Source: Casuarina equisetifolia
Taxonomy: Eukaryota; Streptophyta; Magnoliopsida; Fagales; Casuarinaceae
Assembly (NCBI GenBank): GCA_028551475.1
Contig: CM052361.1
Coordinates: 937,501-1,001,500, forward strand
DNA length: 64,000 nt
Direction of reading: 5' to 3'
Part shown: piece after piece, positions 21,553 through 33,328 of the stretch
Layout of the letters: each line of letters begins with the position of its first letter
How positions within the stretch are numbered: position 1 is the first letter of the stretch
Translations under genes and position numbers: made by a program
The notes under the pieces: generated by a model
What the model was told of the DNA's origin: nothing
The model's database searches: none
Seen by the model: the letters and a program-made list of their open reading frames with translations, nothing else

Positions 21553-24245
21553 CTAAGTTGGCCTAAATAACGGTGACACCCTTCTTTGTACAATCTCCTG
21601 AACTTGTTCAGGGGACAAAACTGATGCCTCACCCTGATATTTGTCATTTTCCATCTGCTGATGCAACTGCAAAACACAAGACCCAATTGAACTTGACATC
21701 AGCCTACATATATCATTACCATGTTTCACAAATTCAAGCAGGTAAGTAAATTTTTGATTGGGCTCAATATCATGGAACTCACGGCCATCCGTTTAAACCA
21801 GTACTTACTACAAAACCATTAACAGCCAATTTTTCTGTTTTCATATCAGATAACAAGTACCTTTGAGTATTCCAATTTTGTGATGTTCTAGAGAGTTGAT
21901 ACTGCATTTGTAATACTGTTGCCTAATCCCGTTTGATGAAATTTTTATATGTAAGCTTACAACAGAGATTATATATGTACCTTCTCAAGAATTGCAGACT
22001 GGTCATCCAACTGGAATTTTCTCATGTGCTTTAGCATCTCCAGTTGCTGAAAAAGAATTCACCGTTCATACTTAAGTGAGATCCATTTAGACCAACAATA
22101 TTCACCCGTATTTGAATGATTACCTGTTCCTGTAGTATTTGTTGACTATACATTCTTTCGGCAAATTCATCTGGTCCAAGTTCAGCTTCATCACAGGCCA
22201 TCTCCTCCCTATCATTCCACAGTATGAGAACTACTAGCAATGTACAGTTAAAAATAAGATCTTTCACACCAGCTAAAATTCCAGAAGGGAAGAAGATACA
22301 GATACATACAATCTGACAGAGGAAGATCCAACTGACAAGCTTACCATTCCCACAAAGGAATGGGGAAGAAAAAAGGGATGAAGTGTTAAAGGGGTTCTTC
22401 TCAAACTTAAGTACGTTGCCAATACAAGAAAAAGGAAGAGAATCAACCATGCCTCCCTTTACTTCAATTTTACAACAACAACAGTCACAGGGACAATAAT
22501 ACTAAAAGAAAGAAATGAATATAAACAATAACCACCATTCTACTCTTCAAAAAGTTCTAAAAATCAGACACAAAAGAATGAGTTCTAAATGAGTAGGAAA
22601 ACAACTACATAAATGGGCGTAAAGAGGGAATGCGCGTGTGTGTGAGAGAACTTACTTTGCAAGAAACTTGTAATAGCGAATCAGCAAATCTTGATCATTC
22701 TCATAAACCGTATTCACTTTCCCCAGGCATGATAAACCAAACCTTGGATCTGTAGCAGAAAAGAACCTCTTTAAAAAAACATTATAGCAACTTGACATCA
22801 TTTTTTCGATTTTAACTTAAATAAAGCAACTTCCCAAGGGATAATAAAAGAATTGAAAAAGCTTTTATTTGTAACACACCAAATGGGCAGCCTTTGTCCA
22901 ATGATCTCATTTTTTGGGACCAAAGTCTATTTTTTTATCCGTAAAAACAGCATCCCACTCATTCCTTTTATGGATGGAATCATCAGCATCTACAACATGG
23001 AATGCAGATGCCAAGACAAATCCACAGATACACAATTAGCAATAGACAATGGCATCCTATATTGATAATACCTTAAGCAATGTCACTTGCTCTTCCCCAT
23101 TTAACCACCATAAAACCAAGCAAAGAACATGTCTTTCAACGGAACATTATGCATTCCTTAATGCCGATGGTCAAAATTCTCTCTAGTGGACTAGCAAATG
23201 CCTGCTGCATGGAGGGGAGGACAAAGTTCTCCATTTAAAATTTGAACTGAATTATCACATTTCCCCTTGCATGCTTATTTCACCTACCAAACAGGTAACT
23301 AATCTTTATACCCCTTTCTTTTGGGATCAAAAAAATACCACAGCTTTACAACTGAAACAAAACCAAGGAAACTTTGAAGAAGTTAGCCGCAGTGAGCATT
23401 ACACGACATACTCACCAACTCCCATTTCGAGAAATATCTCTTCCTGGATTGCAGTGGTTACAGCTACAGCTTCCTGCATATTGTAATAATACAAGAACTG
23501 AGAACAACTAAGACGTCATACTTTAGAAGTCCCAGCAGAGGAACCGTTCTTGACAGAGGGATAGCATTTGCCTCTTCCACCGTAGCTAAACAGCCAGAAA
23601 AGGCTACTTTCAACTGAAAACTTCTTATGCATTGTTCAAAAATCAACATGGAAAGTGATTAAACTCTAGCCTAGAAAGTAGACGGGAAAAACAAAATTTT
23701 ACAAACACATCATACTTCCCCGCAATACTCACGACTTTGACGGGCATCACGCTTCTGAACTACGATATGTATTTCCAATATGGAAATGAACACTAGCATT
23801 CATACCAGCCAAATACTTGTATAGGCGAAATCTTTCTCCGGTCTCAAGTGATTGAAAATTCCAAGGTCAAAGGCGAGGAAGTGATACGAATGAACAGAAA
23901 ATTCAAGAGCAAATTGAGTAACTTTGGAAAAAGCTACAGACAGATTACACCCAAACAAATTTTAGCGTAAAGTCAGGACAGGAAACGAAGCTCGAAATTA
24001 CGAAGGAAACTTACCTGCTTATCCCTTACAGCATCTGCAATCCTTCTCTTGACATCTGCAAGTTTTACTCCCAAATTTGTGACATATAACTGCTAAAAGT
24101 TCCCCCAAAAACTGAGAAAAGGGGAAAAATGAACAAAAACTGAAAACCCACCAGGCTGGGAAGCGAGGAATGTGAAGCGGTTGAAGAGATGGAGAAACTG
24201 CTCTCTAGAGAGCATTCCGGAGCTCTGCAACTGCGGAGAGGCCAT
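21553..24245 (-). CDS. Conserved plant protein of unknown function, 183 aa, seven exons
   Basis: Seven exons join without a frame break: 24152-24245, 24015-24055, 23416-23473, 22656-22749, 22124-22208, 21981-22046 and 21553-21666 (552 nt). All introns are GT-AG and the phases match at every junction, which is strong evidence for a real gene even though no single exon gives a long frame. The product starts MASPQLQSSGMLSREQFLHL, contains DVKRRIADAVRDKQEAVAV, IQEEIFLEMGVDPRFGLSCL and VYENDQDLLIRYYKFLAKEE, and ends with a Gln/Glu-rich helical stretch and SPLFRPT. It has no signal peptide or membrane helix and looks alpha-helical and acidic. I do not recognise a named domain and give no function. 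Confidence 0.85.
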
Positions 24246-25833
24246 GGAAGACGCAGATATCTTTAGAGCCAGAGGCTCTTTTCGAACTGGGTGTACAAAG
24301 CTGTGTCCTTTTCTCCTTTAAAACCCGACCTCGCGAACGAATTGTGGGTTAGCGGTTGCAGATCTTCCTTTTTCCTTTTATATTTACTTCAATAGAAAAC
24401 CGGTAAATCGTACCATCGGATTTCCCCGGAGCCCAAACTACAGTTGGCATCGACAAGCCCCTCCATGATTTATTCCTTGGGATGCCTCAATGGGAACGAT
24501 GAGCTCTGCAATGGATATTGATCTGAAACCTAAAGCTTGTTAGAAGGGATAGAATCTGCATGGCTTATTGTCAAGCTCCAAACTTTCAATACAAATCACA
24601 AAACAACTGGGAGAGAAAATTAGAATACAATTGAAGAAAAAACTATCATCCCTTCGTTGTGTGGTGCCGTTGGTGAGTTCTATAACTACAGTAAATGGCT
24701 TTGACAACATGAAAAATGAAATGAATGTATGCTTGTCCTTTTTGGAGTCATAGCATATTAATCTGCATGAGGGCCGGAGATATCCCTTCAATGCTTCCAA
24801 AATGTTAACCAAAATGTTTACTACAACTAGGTAAGAGTGAAGTTAAGAAAGGAAGAAGAAAAAAAAACTTAAAATTAAAATTGAAATTGAAATTGAAAAT
24901 CGTACCAGTAAATATTGTTAGAAAGAATTATCTTGTTCAGAATTCAACCTAAGAATGTAGAGTCTTTATTCTTACAAAAATAATTCTTGAATAAGATCTA
25001 TATAACATGTTTAGGACATCCCTTCACGTCAAGCATCGAGTATGAAGAAATATTTTTTACAAAAGTCTTTATCCATGAGTAAAAAAATAATAGACTTAAA
25101 TTTGAGCTTTAATATGATGTTTGAAAGTGTAATCTTACTTAAAAATCAAGTTAAGAGTAAACTAAAACTTTATAAGAAAGGTATCAACTGAAACGCTACT
25201 CTAGCTGCATGATTCTCGTCTTTGGCATCCAACATTTACGGCTGCCAAATTGTTCCACAGGGTCCTACGAGGGCATGGACCAGCAAACTCAATGCTTTCA
25301 AGTTGAACGCGGTCAGAGTTTCCAAGTTACTGGATTGTAACACTAAAATCAATGATCTGGGTGGGCCTGGGATAGGGCTTTGGGCGGTAAGGAGTTTGGA
25401 AGAATGAGATCCATATTTATGGGTTTGAAGTTTGCCTTCGGCCTCTATATATATGCTTTTCAACCAGCTAATCTGATCATTTCAACCAATTCGGTCTAGA
25501 TTCTTCTTCGGTTTCATAGACAATTATTTAGTTATGCGGTAATAAGTGGGTTGAGCTTCCAAGGTACCACCTGGAAGGCCTTGGTTCTGCATCATCCAGA
25601 GCCATTGTGCTATTTCATGCATGTACAAACAAACCATAGGTGTTGACCCAACCGTTCAACAGAGGGAGCAAGACAGGCAGCTGATGAGGTCAAAAGCGTT
25701 ATTGCATTTCTTTGGCAGTGCTTATCAGGGTTTTGCAAGAGGAGGTCTAGATGCCGATGCATAGTATGCTCAAATATCTGTTGCTGACGGTGGAGAATGC
25801 ACTGTTGATCATAATCCTCACCGAGGAAAGAAA
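24246..25833. other. Intergenic, promoter of the seven-exon gene and spacer
   Basis: 24246-24440 is GC-richer and should be the 5' UTR and promoter of the minus-strand gene. Short frames at 24540-24812 and 25222-25463 show no domain. 25560-25830 reads as non-host-like filler just upstream of the phosphoglucomutase relic and may be part of the same decayed region. Confidence 0.4.
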
Positions 25834-26469
25834 ATGGTGGTGTTCAAGGTTAAGCACGTTGAGACCACGCCCTTCAATGGCCAAAAGCCTAGAACTTTTG
25901 GGCCTTGCAAGAAGGTGAAACTATTCATACAACCTAATTAATTGCAAAATTTTGTTCAGTCGACTTCCAATGCTCTTAGCCATGAAAAAGTTAGAGATGC
26001 CACACTTGTATCTGGTGATGGCCGGTACTACTCGAAAGATGCTATTCAGATCATAATAAAGATGGCAACGGCAATTCGTGTAAGACGTATTTGGGTTGCT
26101 CAAAATGGCTTGCTTTCAACTCCTGCAGTATCAGTTATTATGCAGGAAAGAGTTGGAATAGATGGTTCCAGGGCTTCAGGAGCATTTATATTAACAGCAT
26201 CTCACAATCCAGGTGGTCTTCATTAGGATCTTGGGATCAAATATAACATGGGAAATGGTGGACTAGCTCCAGAGGGAATGACAAACAAGATCTATGAGAA
26301 CACAAAAACCATAAAGGAATACTTCATTGCAAAAGATCTACTTGATGTGGATATTTGTATAATAGGTGTAACCAGCTTTGGGGGGCCTGAGGGACAATTT
26401 CACGTTGAAGTTTTTCATTCAGCGAGTGATTATGTGAAATTGATGAAGTCGATTTTTTATTTGGTTTGA
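25834..26469 (+). pseudogene. Cytoplasmic phosphoglucomutase pseudogene, 5' part
   Basis: The sequence matches the first ~210 codons of plant cytosolic phosphoglucomutase, which interconverts glucose 1- and 6-phosphate. It opens with MVVFKVKHVETTPFNGQK, continues LQNFVQSTSNALSHEKVRDA, GDGRYYSKDAIQIIIKMA, and has the catalytic serine loop FILTASHNPGG, then YNMGNGGLAPEGMTNKIYEN and DYVKLMKSIF. Two in-frame stops (at the Tyr before LQNFV and just after NPGG) and a changed metal-loop region show that it is dead. No intron interrupts it, although plant PGM genes have many, so a processed mRNA copy is likely. It stops matching at about 26460, some 65 bp before a Copia insertion. Confidence 0.85.
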
Positions 26470-26521
26470 CCAGCTTGTTGAATGAAGACAAGGGAAAGTT
26501 ATGACATGTGAATCCCCGGTA

Positions 26522-26526
26522 GGATT
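26522..26526. repeat. Target site duplication (left), GGATT
   Basis: GGATT directly precedes the left LTR and recurs at 31872-31876 directly after the right LTR. A 5-bp duplication is the norm for LTR retrotransposons. Confidence 0.85.
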
Positions 26527-26723
26527 TGTTGGTGCACATATGGCAAGATTCGTAGGTGCCTAAATAGGCTATGTATTTAGTGTACAAATATGTTGTAATA
26601 TTCTCATTTATTGTATCCTTATATAGGTTAGAAATCAAGCCTATAAAATGAGGCATTCCCTTGTACAGAATGATTTAATAATATTCAGAAGAGAATTCAA
26701 CTCACTTGTTAGCCCCTTTTACA
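26527..26723 (+). repeat. Copia left LTR, 197 bp
   Basis: Starts TGTTGGTGCAC and ends CCCCTTTTACA, with the TG...CA ends typical of LTRs. It carries a TATA-like tatataggtt/ctataaaatg region for transcription of the element. Identical to the right LTR. Confidence 0.93.
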
Positions 26724-29700
26724 TGGTATCATCGACCCTTGTTCTTTCTTGAGTTTTTTTTTTTTTTTCGCTTCCGCTTTCTCATCCCTTGGCCTTCAGT
26801 AACAAGTTTGGAGCACCTTCGCCATTCCCTTTTTTTTTTCCTCCTTATTCTTCTCTTCTGCCCGATGCCATTTATTTCACTATCCCTATTCGACGTCGTC
26901 TCTACCCCATCATCCCATCTTCCGTTTTTTGCCCTCTATTTTTCCCCTATTTCCCAAATCACCCCTAGCCCTAATTCCCAATCTTACCCGGAACCCTAGC
27001 CGCCATGTCCACCGATTCCGTCGCCACCACCACCGCCGCCGTCCCTGCTCGCGATCCCTACAGCCTTTTGGCGGCCGATCTTCAGCCCATGAGTATTGTC
27101 TCCGTCAAACTCACCGATGAATCCAACTGGGCGAACTAGAGCGATCAAATCCAGACCGTCCTCCTTGCCCGTAACAAGATGGGCTTCATTGATGGCACCC
27201 TCCCGCGTCCCCCCAGCGACGGCGACGATGCCAAACGATGGGATCAATGCCATGCCGCTGTCAAAACATGGCTCATCAACTCCGTCGAACCCACTCTTAC
27301 CGGCATGATCACTCGTTTGTCGGTGGCGGAGATCTGGACTGTTCTGGAAGAAAGCTTCAATAAGGTCATCGCAACCCAAAAATTTGGCCTGAAAGAGGCC
27401 ATCAATGACCTTAAACTCCCCAGCGGAGCCACCGGCGCCGAACTTACGAACTTTTTCGTTCGCCTTCAACACCTCTAGAGCGAACTCGAAGCCCGTCAAT
27501 CCCCCATTCACTGCACCTGCAAAAAGTGTGATTGCGGCGTGAACTCACGGCTTCGTGCTCGCGATCAGGAGGACAAAACGATGAAGTTTCTCCTCAGCCT
27601 CCCATCGGAATTTCAGACACTTTGCTCCTCCATTCTCTCCCATGAAGATCTCCCCAGTTTGGAGAAAGCTTACGCCATGGCCAAGCACGATGTCGCCCAG
27701 CGCTCCACGCACGCCAGAAAATCTTCCTCCGGCGATTCTTCTGCTTTCCAGGCGTCCTGGTCGCCAGCTCCACATGCGGGGGAGCCCGTCACCACGACAG
27801 CTTCCCGGATGCAAGCCGGGTCAGCTCCGGCTCGTGGCCCTGCCCATGGGTCCAACTCACCATCTCACGGCCCAACTCCAGCCTAGCTTTTTTGCAACCA
27901 TTGCAAAAAACCGGGCCACGTTCAGGAGAGTTGTTTCTTGATCGTGGGCTACCCACTCGGCTGGCAGCCCAAACAGCGGGTTGGGTCCAGAAGCAAGCCC
28001 CTTGGGCATGCCCTTTTGGCCCATCACGTTGATGCCCATGATCCATCTGGATTTGGGCCTCTCAACCCACCAAGCTATGGGCCCCCTCTCCTCATGGACC
28101 CCCCTATCAACCTAACCCATCTTTTATTTTTCCTCATGGTGCAAGTTCTTCAGGCCCATCTATACTCGGCCCACCTAGCTCCTTTACTGGGTCCAATGGT
28201 CTCAATTTGACCCCTGCTCAGCAACAACGCCTCTTCAGTCTTCTCAATCAGTCGGGCCCCACTGACCCCGGCCCATTCACCGGTAATGCTTCTCCTCCAA
28301 TGCCCTTTTACACCTCATGGATTATCGATTTTGGGGCAAGCGATCATATTACTTGTGATTTAAATTTTTTAGATTCTTATTATCCATGTGCAGCTCCATT
28401 ATCCATCACTTTACCTGATCGATCCACTAGCCTCATCACTCATATTGGCACCTACACCCCTTATCCCTCTTTACGTCTCACACATGTTTTATATGCCCCC
28501 TGTTTTCGGCATAATCTTTTATCCATTCAAAAATTGACCCGTGACAATAATTGTGTGGCAATTTTTTTCGATGCTTTCTGTGTCTTCCAGGACCGTACGA
28601 CTGGAGCTCTGATCGGGCTAGGTAGAGCTAAACGAGGTCTCTATTTCCTTTGTGCTTCAATTCCATCGCAATTTCATTCTGTTTTTGCTTAATATTTAAA
28701 TTCCCTAAAGGCTACTCATTGTACCCCAAACACATTTTGTAGTTTCTCTTTTATCAATAATAATTATCATCTTTGGCACCAACACCTCGGTCATTCCTCA
28801 TCAAAAACTTTTTCGGCTCATGGAAAATCAATTTCATGTCCTTCTCATTTTTTTTGTCCCATTTGTCCTATGGCGAAACAAACTCGCCTAGTTTTTCCTG
28901 AACGTCAATCCCACACACGTTCCCTATTTGAACTAATCCATATGGATGTGTGGGGTCCTCATCGTACACCAACCCACGATGGTGCACGTTATTTCCTCAC
29001 CATTGTGGATGATTTTTCTCGCGCCACCTGGGTCTTTCTTCTTTCTTATAAAAGTCAAGTTTTTTAAAAAATTCAACATTTTATTTCCCTTATTCAAACC
29101 CAATTTGGCACTACTATTAAACGCATTCGCTCTGACAATGGTCCTGAATTTTTTTCCACTGAATGTCAGTCTTTTTTATCTCATCACGGGATCACTCATG
29201 AAACCTTTTGCGTTTATACTCCACAACAAAATGGAGTTGTTGAACGAAAGCATCGCCATCTCCTTGATGTTGCTCGAGCCTTAATATTTCAGGCTTCCAT
29301 TCCTTCCTCTTTCTGGGGTGAATGCCTTCTCACTGCTACCCACCTCATCAATCGCCTCCCCTCCCCTTCCCTACATAATATCAGTCCTTTTGAGCGGTTA
29401 TTTTGTAAACCTCCTATCATTGACCATCTCCGTGTTTTTGGTTGTCAGTGTTATGCTACCACCCTTGGTCATCGTGACAAATTCAGTCCTCGTGTCATTC
29501 CTTGTATTTTCATGGGTTATCCTTCTTCTCAAAAGGGCTATCGTCTTTATGATCCCTCTTCCCAAAAATTTTTTGTCAATCGTAATGTCGTATTTCAGGA
29601 ACATATTTTTCCTTTTTCTTCTCCCTCAGCCCTGAACAGCTCTCCAACTTCTACGACTCCAGCTCTTCAGTTCGATGAATCGTATACCTCTTCCAACCTT

Positions 29701-31674
29701 CCTGTTGATATCCCTGACTTACCCGATCCTCCAACCTTTGAGGAACCCATCTCATCTGTAGGGTCTCCTCCCTCTGCCGCACCCATTTCATCTGATGCAC
29801 CTCTCACACTTGCTCCTTCCCTCCCTCCCAACATTCCGCCTCCTGTCACTGTCCCTCCGCCTTCGGACCCTTCACCTCCCACTCTCCTTCTTACTGACCC
29901 ACCACCTGCGGCCACTCAGGATGCTTCTCTCCGTCGTTCTTCCCGTTCCACCAAACCTCCTATTTGGACTTATGACTATCTTTGCCCTACACTACCCCAT
30001 TCTTCCTCCACTTCTCTTTACCCTATATCTAATTATGTTTCCCTTGATCAATGCACCCCCCTTATCAACACTTCATTGCCACTATTTCCTCCATCCCTGA
30101 ACCCACCACCTTTAATGAGGCCGTCCTCGACCCCCATTGGGTGATTGCTATGGATAATGAGATTATGGCCCTTGAGGCCAATCATACTTGGGATTTGGTT
30201 CCCTTGCCCCCTAATCGTTGTCCCATTGGTTGTAAATGGGTTTATAAGGTGAAGTATTGTGCCGATGGATCTGTTGAGAGATATAAGGCTTGCCTTGTAG
30301 CGAAAGGCTTCAATCAACGTGAAGGGATTGATTTTCAGGATACTTTTTCTCCTACGACGAAACATGTCACCGTTCGCCTTTTCATCACTATTGCCTCTGT
30401 TCATCACTGGCCTCTCTATCAAATGGATGTTCAGAATGATTTCCTCCATGGTGATCTCTCCGAAGAGGTCTATATGCAGCTTCCACCCGGATTTCGCACT
30501 CAAGGGGAGCGCATGGTGTGTCAATTGCGCAAATCCTTGTATGGGTTGAAGCAAGCTTCCCGTCAATGGAATGCAAAATTTACATTTGCCCTACTTCAGC
30601 ATGGTTTCTCTCAATCTCGTCATGACTATTCCCTATTTACAAAGTCTCAGGGCAACTCTTTTGTGGCCTTATTAATTTATGTGGATGACATGCTGATCAC
30701 GGGCAACAGTGAAAAAGGGATCACCGAGCTCAAGCAGTATCTTCACTCTACTTTTTCCATGAAAGATCTTGGTCCATCAAAGTTCTTCCTAGGAATTGAA
30801 ATCGCCCGGTCTCCAGAAGGTATCACTCTCAGTCAGCGTAAATATGCGTTAGAATTAATATCTAAAGCTGGTCTTGCAGGTTCAAAACCATCCATTACTC
30901 CTATGAAGCAAAACAAGAAATTCACTAGTATCGAATACGATGCAAGTTCTCCAGATGAGATAAATGATCTACCACTGGAAGATCCTTCAGCTTATCAGAG
31001 AGTTGTTGGCCGATTAATTTATTTGACACTCACCAGGCCTGATATCACCTTTTCAGTTCAACTCCTTAGTCAATTCATGCATGCTCCGAAGCAATCACAC
31101 ATGGAGGCAGCGATGAGAGTGATAAGATACTTGAAAAGTTGCCTTGGACTTGGTCTCATATTCCCTTCCATGTCACAATTTCAGATCAAGGCATTCTGTG
31201 ATTTTGATTATAGCACGTGTCCCATGACTCGAAGATCTACTACAGGTTTTTGCATCATGATTGGAGACTCTTTGATTTCATGGCGTTTCAAGAAACAACC
31301 AATAGTATCTCTTTTCTCTGCAGAAGTCAAATACCGAGCTATGCAAGTCACCACATGCGAGATTATATGGATCATTGGATTATTGAAGGATTTTGGATTT
31401 CACATGAATCACCCAGCACTCCTACACTGTGATAATGAAGCTGCAGAAAAGATTGCTGCAAATCCGATCTTCCACGAACGTACAAAGCACATTTAAGTAG
31501 AATGTCATTTTGTCAGAAAAAAGCTTCAGCAAGGTATTATAGCAACGTGTCACATATCCACCAAGGAACAACCAGCCGACTTGTTAACCAAAGCACTTGG
31601 TAGTAGACAGCATTGGCACCTTCTCTCCAAGCTCGGAGTATTTGATTTATATAAATCTCCAGCTTGAGGGGGAG

Positions 31675-31871
31675 TGTTGGTGCACATATGGCAAGATTCG
31701 TAGGTGCCTAAATAGGCTATGTATTTAGTGTACAAATATGTTGTAATATTCTCATTTATTGTATCCTTATATAGGTTAGAAATCAAGCCTATAAAATGAG
31801 GCATTCCCTTGTACAGAATGATTTAATAATATTCAGAAGAGAATTCAACTCACTTGTTAGCCCCTTTTACA
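31675..31871 (+). repeat. Copia right LTR, 197 bp
   Basis: Same 197 bases as the left LTR with no difference seen on line-by-line comparison. Preceded by a purine-rich tract and followed by the GGATT target duplication at 31872-31876. Confidence 0.93.
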
Positions 31872-31876
31872 GGATT

Positions 31877-32640
31877 ACAGTGAACAAGAAAGAGATCAAG
31901 ATGGGCAGAAAATGCATTAATAACAATGAAGATGACTTCGAGAATCCTTTTAAGCACGGAGGGAGATCATTTAGTGGCAGCAATTAGGTACCTAAATTGA
32001 CTTCTGTCCTTGGCATAAAAGTTTCTGATCTACAACTTAATGAATTCAAGACTAGCAAGAAAGAGAATTGTTTTACGGTTACTCAAATAAGGGCTACTTA
32101 TGGTCCTGTAGATGGAATGTCTAGATTTTATACCCATAATATGCTTTCCCCTGGTTTTAAGTTGCATATTATTTGGCTGGAACCTGACTCAGATGGCCCA
32201 GGTGAGGTGGACAAGTGCAAATGCAGGTTTGCCTATTTCTGGTAGTGAGAATCGACTTTGATGCTATTAAAGAAATTCTTGCCTATTTTATGCATTTCTA
32301 CCCAAGGCAGTGTCTAAAAGGTGATGGTAGAATCTCTTCCCAGTATACACTAGAAAAGGTGAAGTTTGGGTTGTTTTAAGGTGTTGGACATCAGACGGAG
32401 TGCTGGCCAAAAAAGCATTTGTTATTCAAATATGAACTTCTGAAAGTCCCTTCAAATTTTGTTAAGGATGTTGGTATTAAGATTGTACATTTGGTAAAGG
32501 TAAAAAGCTTTATTAGCTTAATTCAACAAACTAGGTGGAATGGTACCGTCTCATTTCAAGTACCAATCAAAGATGAACTTCCATTAAGCAGGAAAATTCT
32601 TCAGAATAACTTGGAAAAGCTCTGGCCATTGTTGAATTTC
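31877..32640 (+). pseudogene. DUF3444 (DnaJ-type) protein pseudogene
   Basis: Decayed copy of the C-terminal DUF3444 domain found in plant DnaJ-containing proteins. Recognisable strings are KKEIKMGRKC, NNEDDFENPFKHGGRS, VPKLTSVLGIKVSDLQLNEF, the domain core CFTVTQIRATYGPVDGMSRF, LSPGFKLHIIWLEPDSDGPG, and further on LLKVPSNFVKDVGIKIVHLV and WNGTVSFQVPIKDELP. At least four stops or frame shifts separate these blocks, so no protein is possible. The left edge abuts the Copia insertion. A second fragment of the same family lies inverted at about 38180-38700. Confidence 0.8.
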
Positions 32641-32872
32641 CTTATTTTTTATAGGTTTTCATCTAACAGAGAGTTTGATTCATGGTTTGATCTATCCAAA
32701 AGAAGCAATAATGAAGCGAGGGGAGCATAATTGGTGGAGAAGAGAAAGGCTTAAGTGGTAGTTAAACCTCTCACTACATGGCATCCCCTTTGTTATTCAA
32801 AGAAGGCTAATGTCGCTCAACTGCTGTCGCACAAAAAAAAGACCAAAATGTATGCTACTATTATTATTGACC

Positions 32873-33328
32873 TGTAACGTGGGAGCAGAAAAAGGATTGC
32901 ATGAGCAGGTCTAGACATTTCTAGGCCTGGGCTAGCTCAGGTTGTCATTATTCTTGGTTTGTCCATCAAGAATAAAGCTGAATGTTAGTCCCTTATTCCT
33001 TAGAATATTCTAGAGATATTATTGTTGGTTTGTTGAATAGGTGGTTGTGAGGGAATCCACGGGAATTACTTTTGTATCCCTGACCGGTAGAGTGAGGGGC
33101 AAATTGTAAGCGTGGGAATCGTGTAAAGGGGTATTATCTCAATTGGCAATTGTGTATAAATATCCCTCGATCAAAATGAATAAAGTAAGAGTCATTTCAA
33201 CCAAAACACTTTTCAAAAGAAAGTTGCTACGAGTCAATCATAGAAGCCATCCCACAAGTGGTGGGAAAGTGACTCCTCCCTGTAAGTAAATCGTCCTTTT
33301 ACCTACTCCCTTGCGCAAGACCATAACA
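32873..33328 (+). repeat. Gypsy left LTR, about 456 bp
   Basis: Begins TGTAACGTGGGAGC and ends near ccataaca just before the primer-binding site. The first ~150 bases match the 3' block at 37693-37841 with about eight or nine differences. A TATA-like tgtataaatatc lies near 33151. Confidence 0.8.

Larger units (their letters stand above)
26527..31871 (+). mobile_element. Ty1/Copia LTR retrotransposon, recent insertion, internally broken
   Basis: Fossil Copia element of 5,345 bp with terminal LTRs, a primer-binding site complementary to initiator Met-tRNA directly after the left LTR (tggtatcatcga), and a purine tract (ttgagggggag) before the right LTR. Domains run in Copia order: gag from about 27005 with a zinc knuckle near 27890, protease near 28310, GAG-pre-integrase near 28770, integrase about 28880-29620, reverse transcriptase about 30120-30950, and RNase H up to about 31495. 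The coding interior is broken at roughly half a dozen places. The two LTRs are identical by eye over 197 bp, so insertion was recent on an evolutionary scale. It sits between a phosphoglucomutase relic and a DUF3444 relic. Confidence 0.93.
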
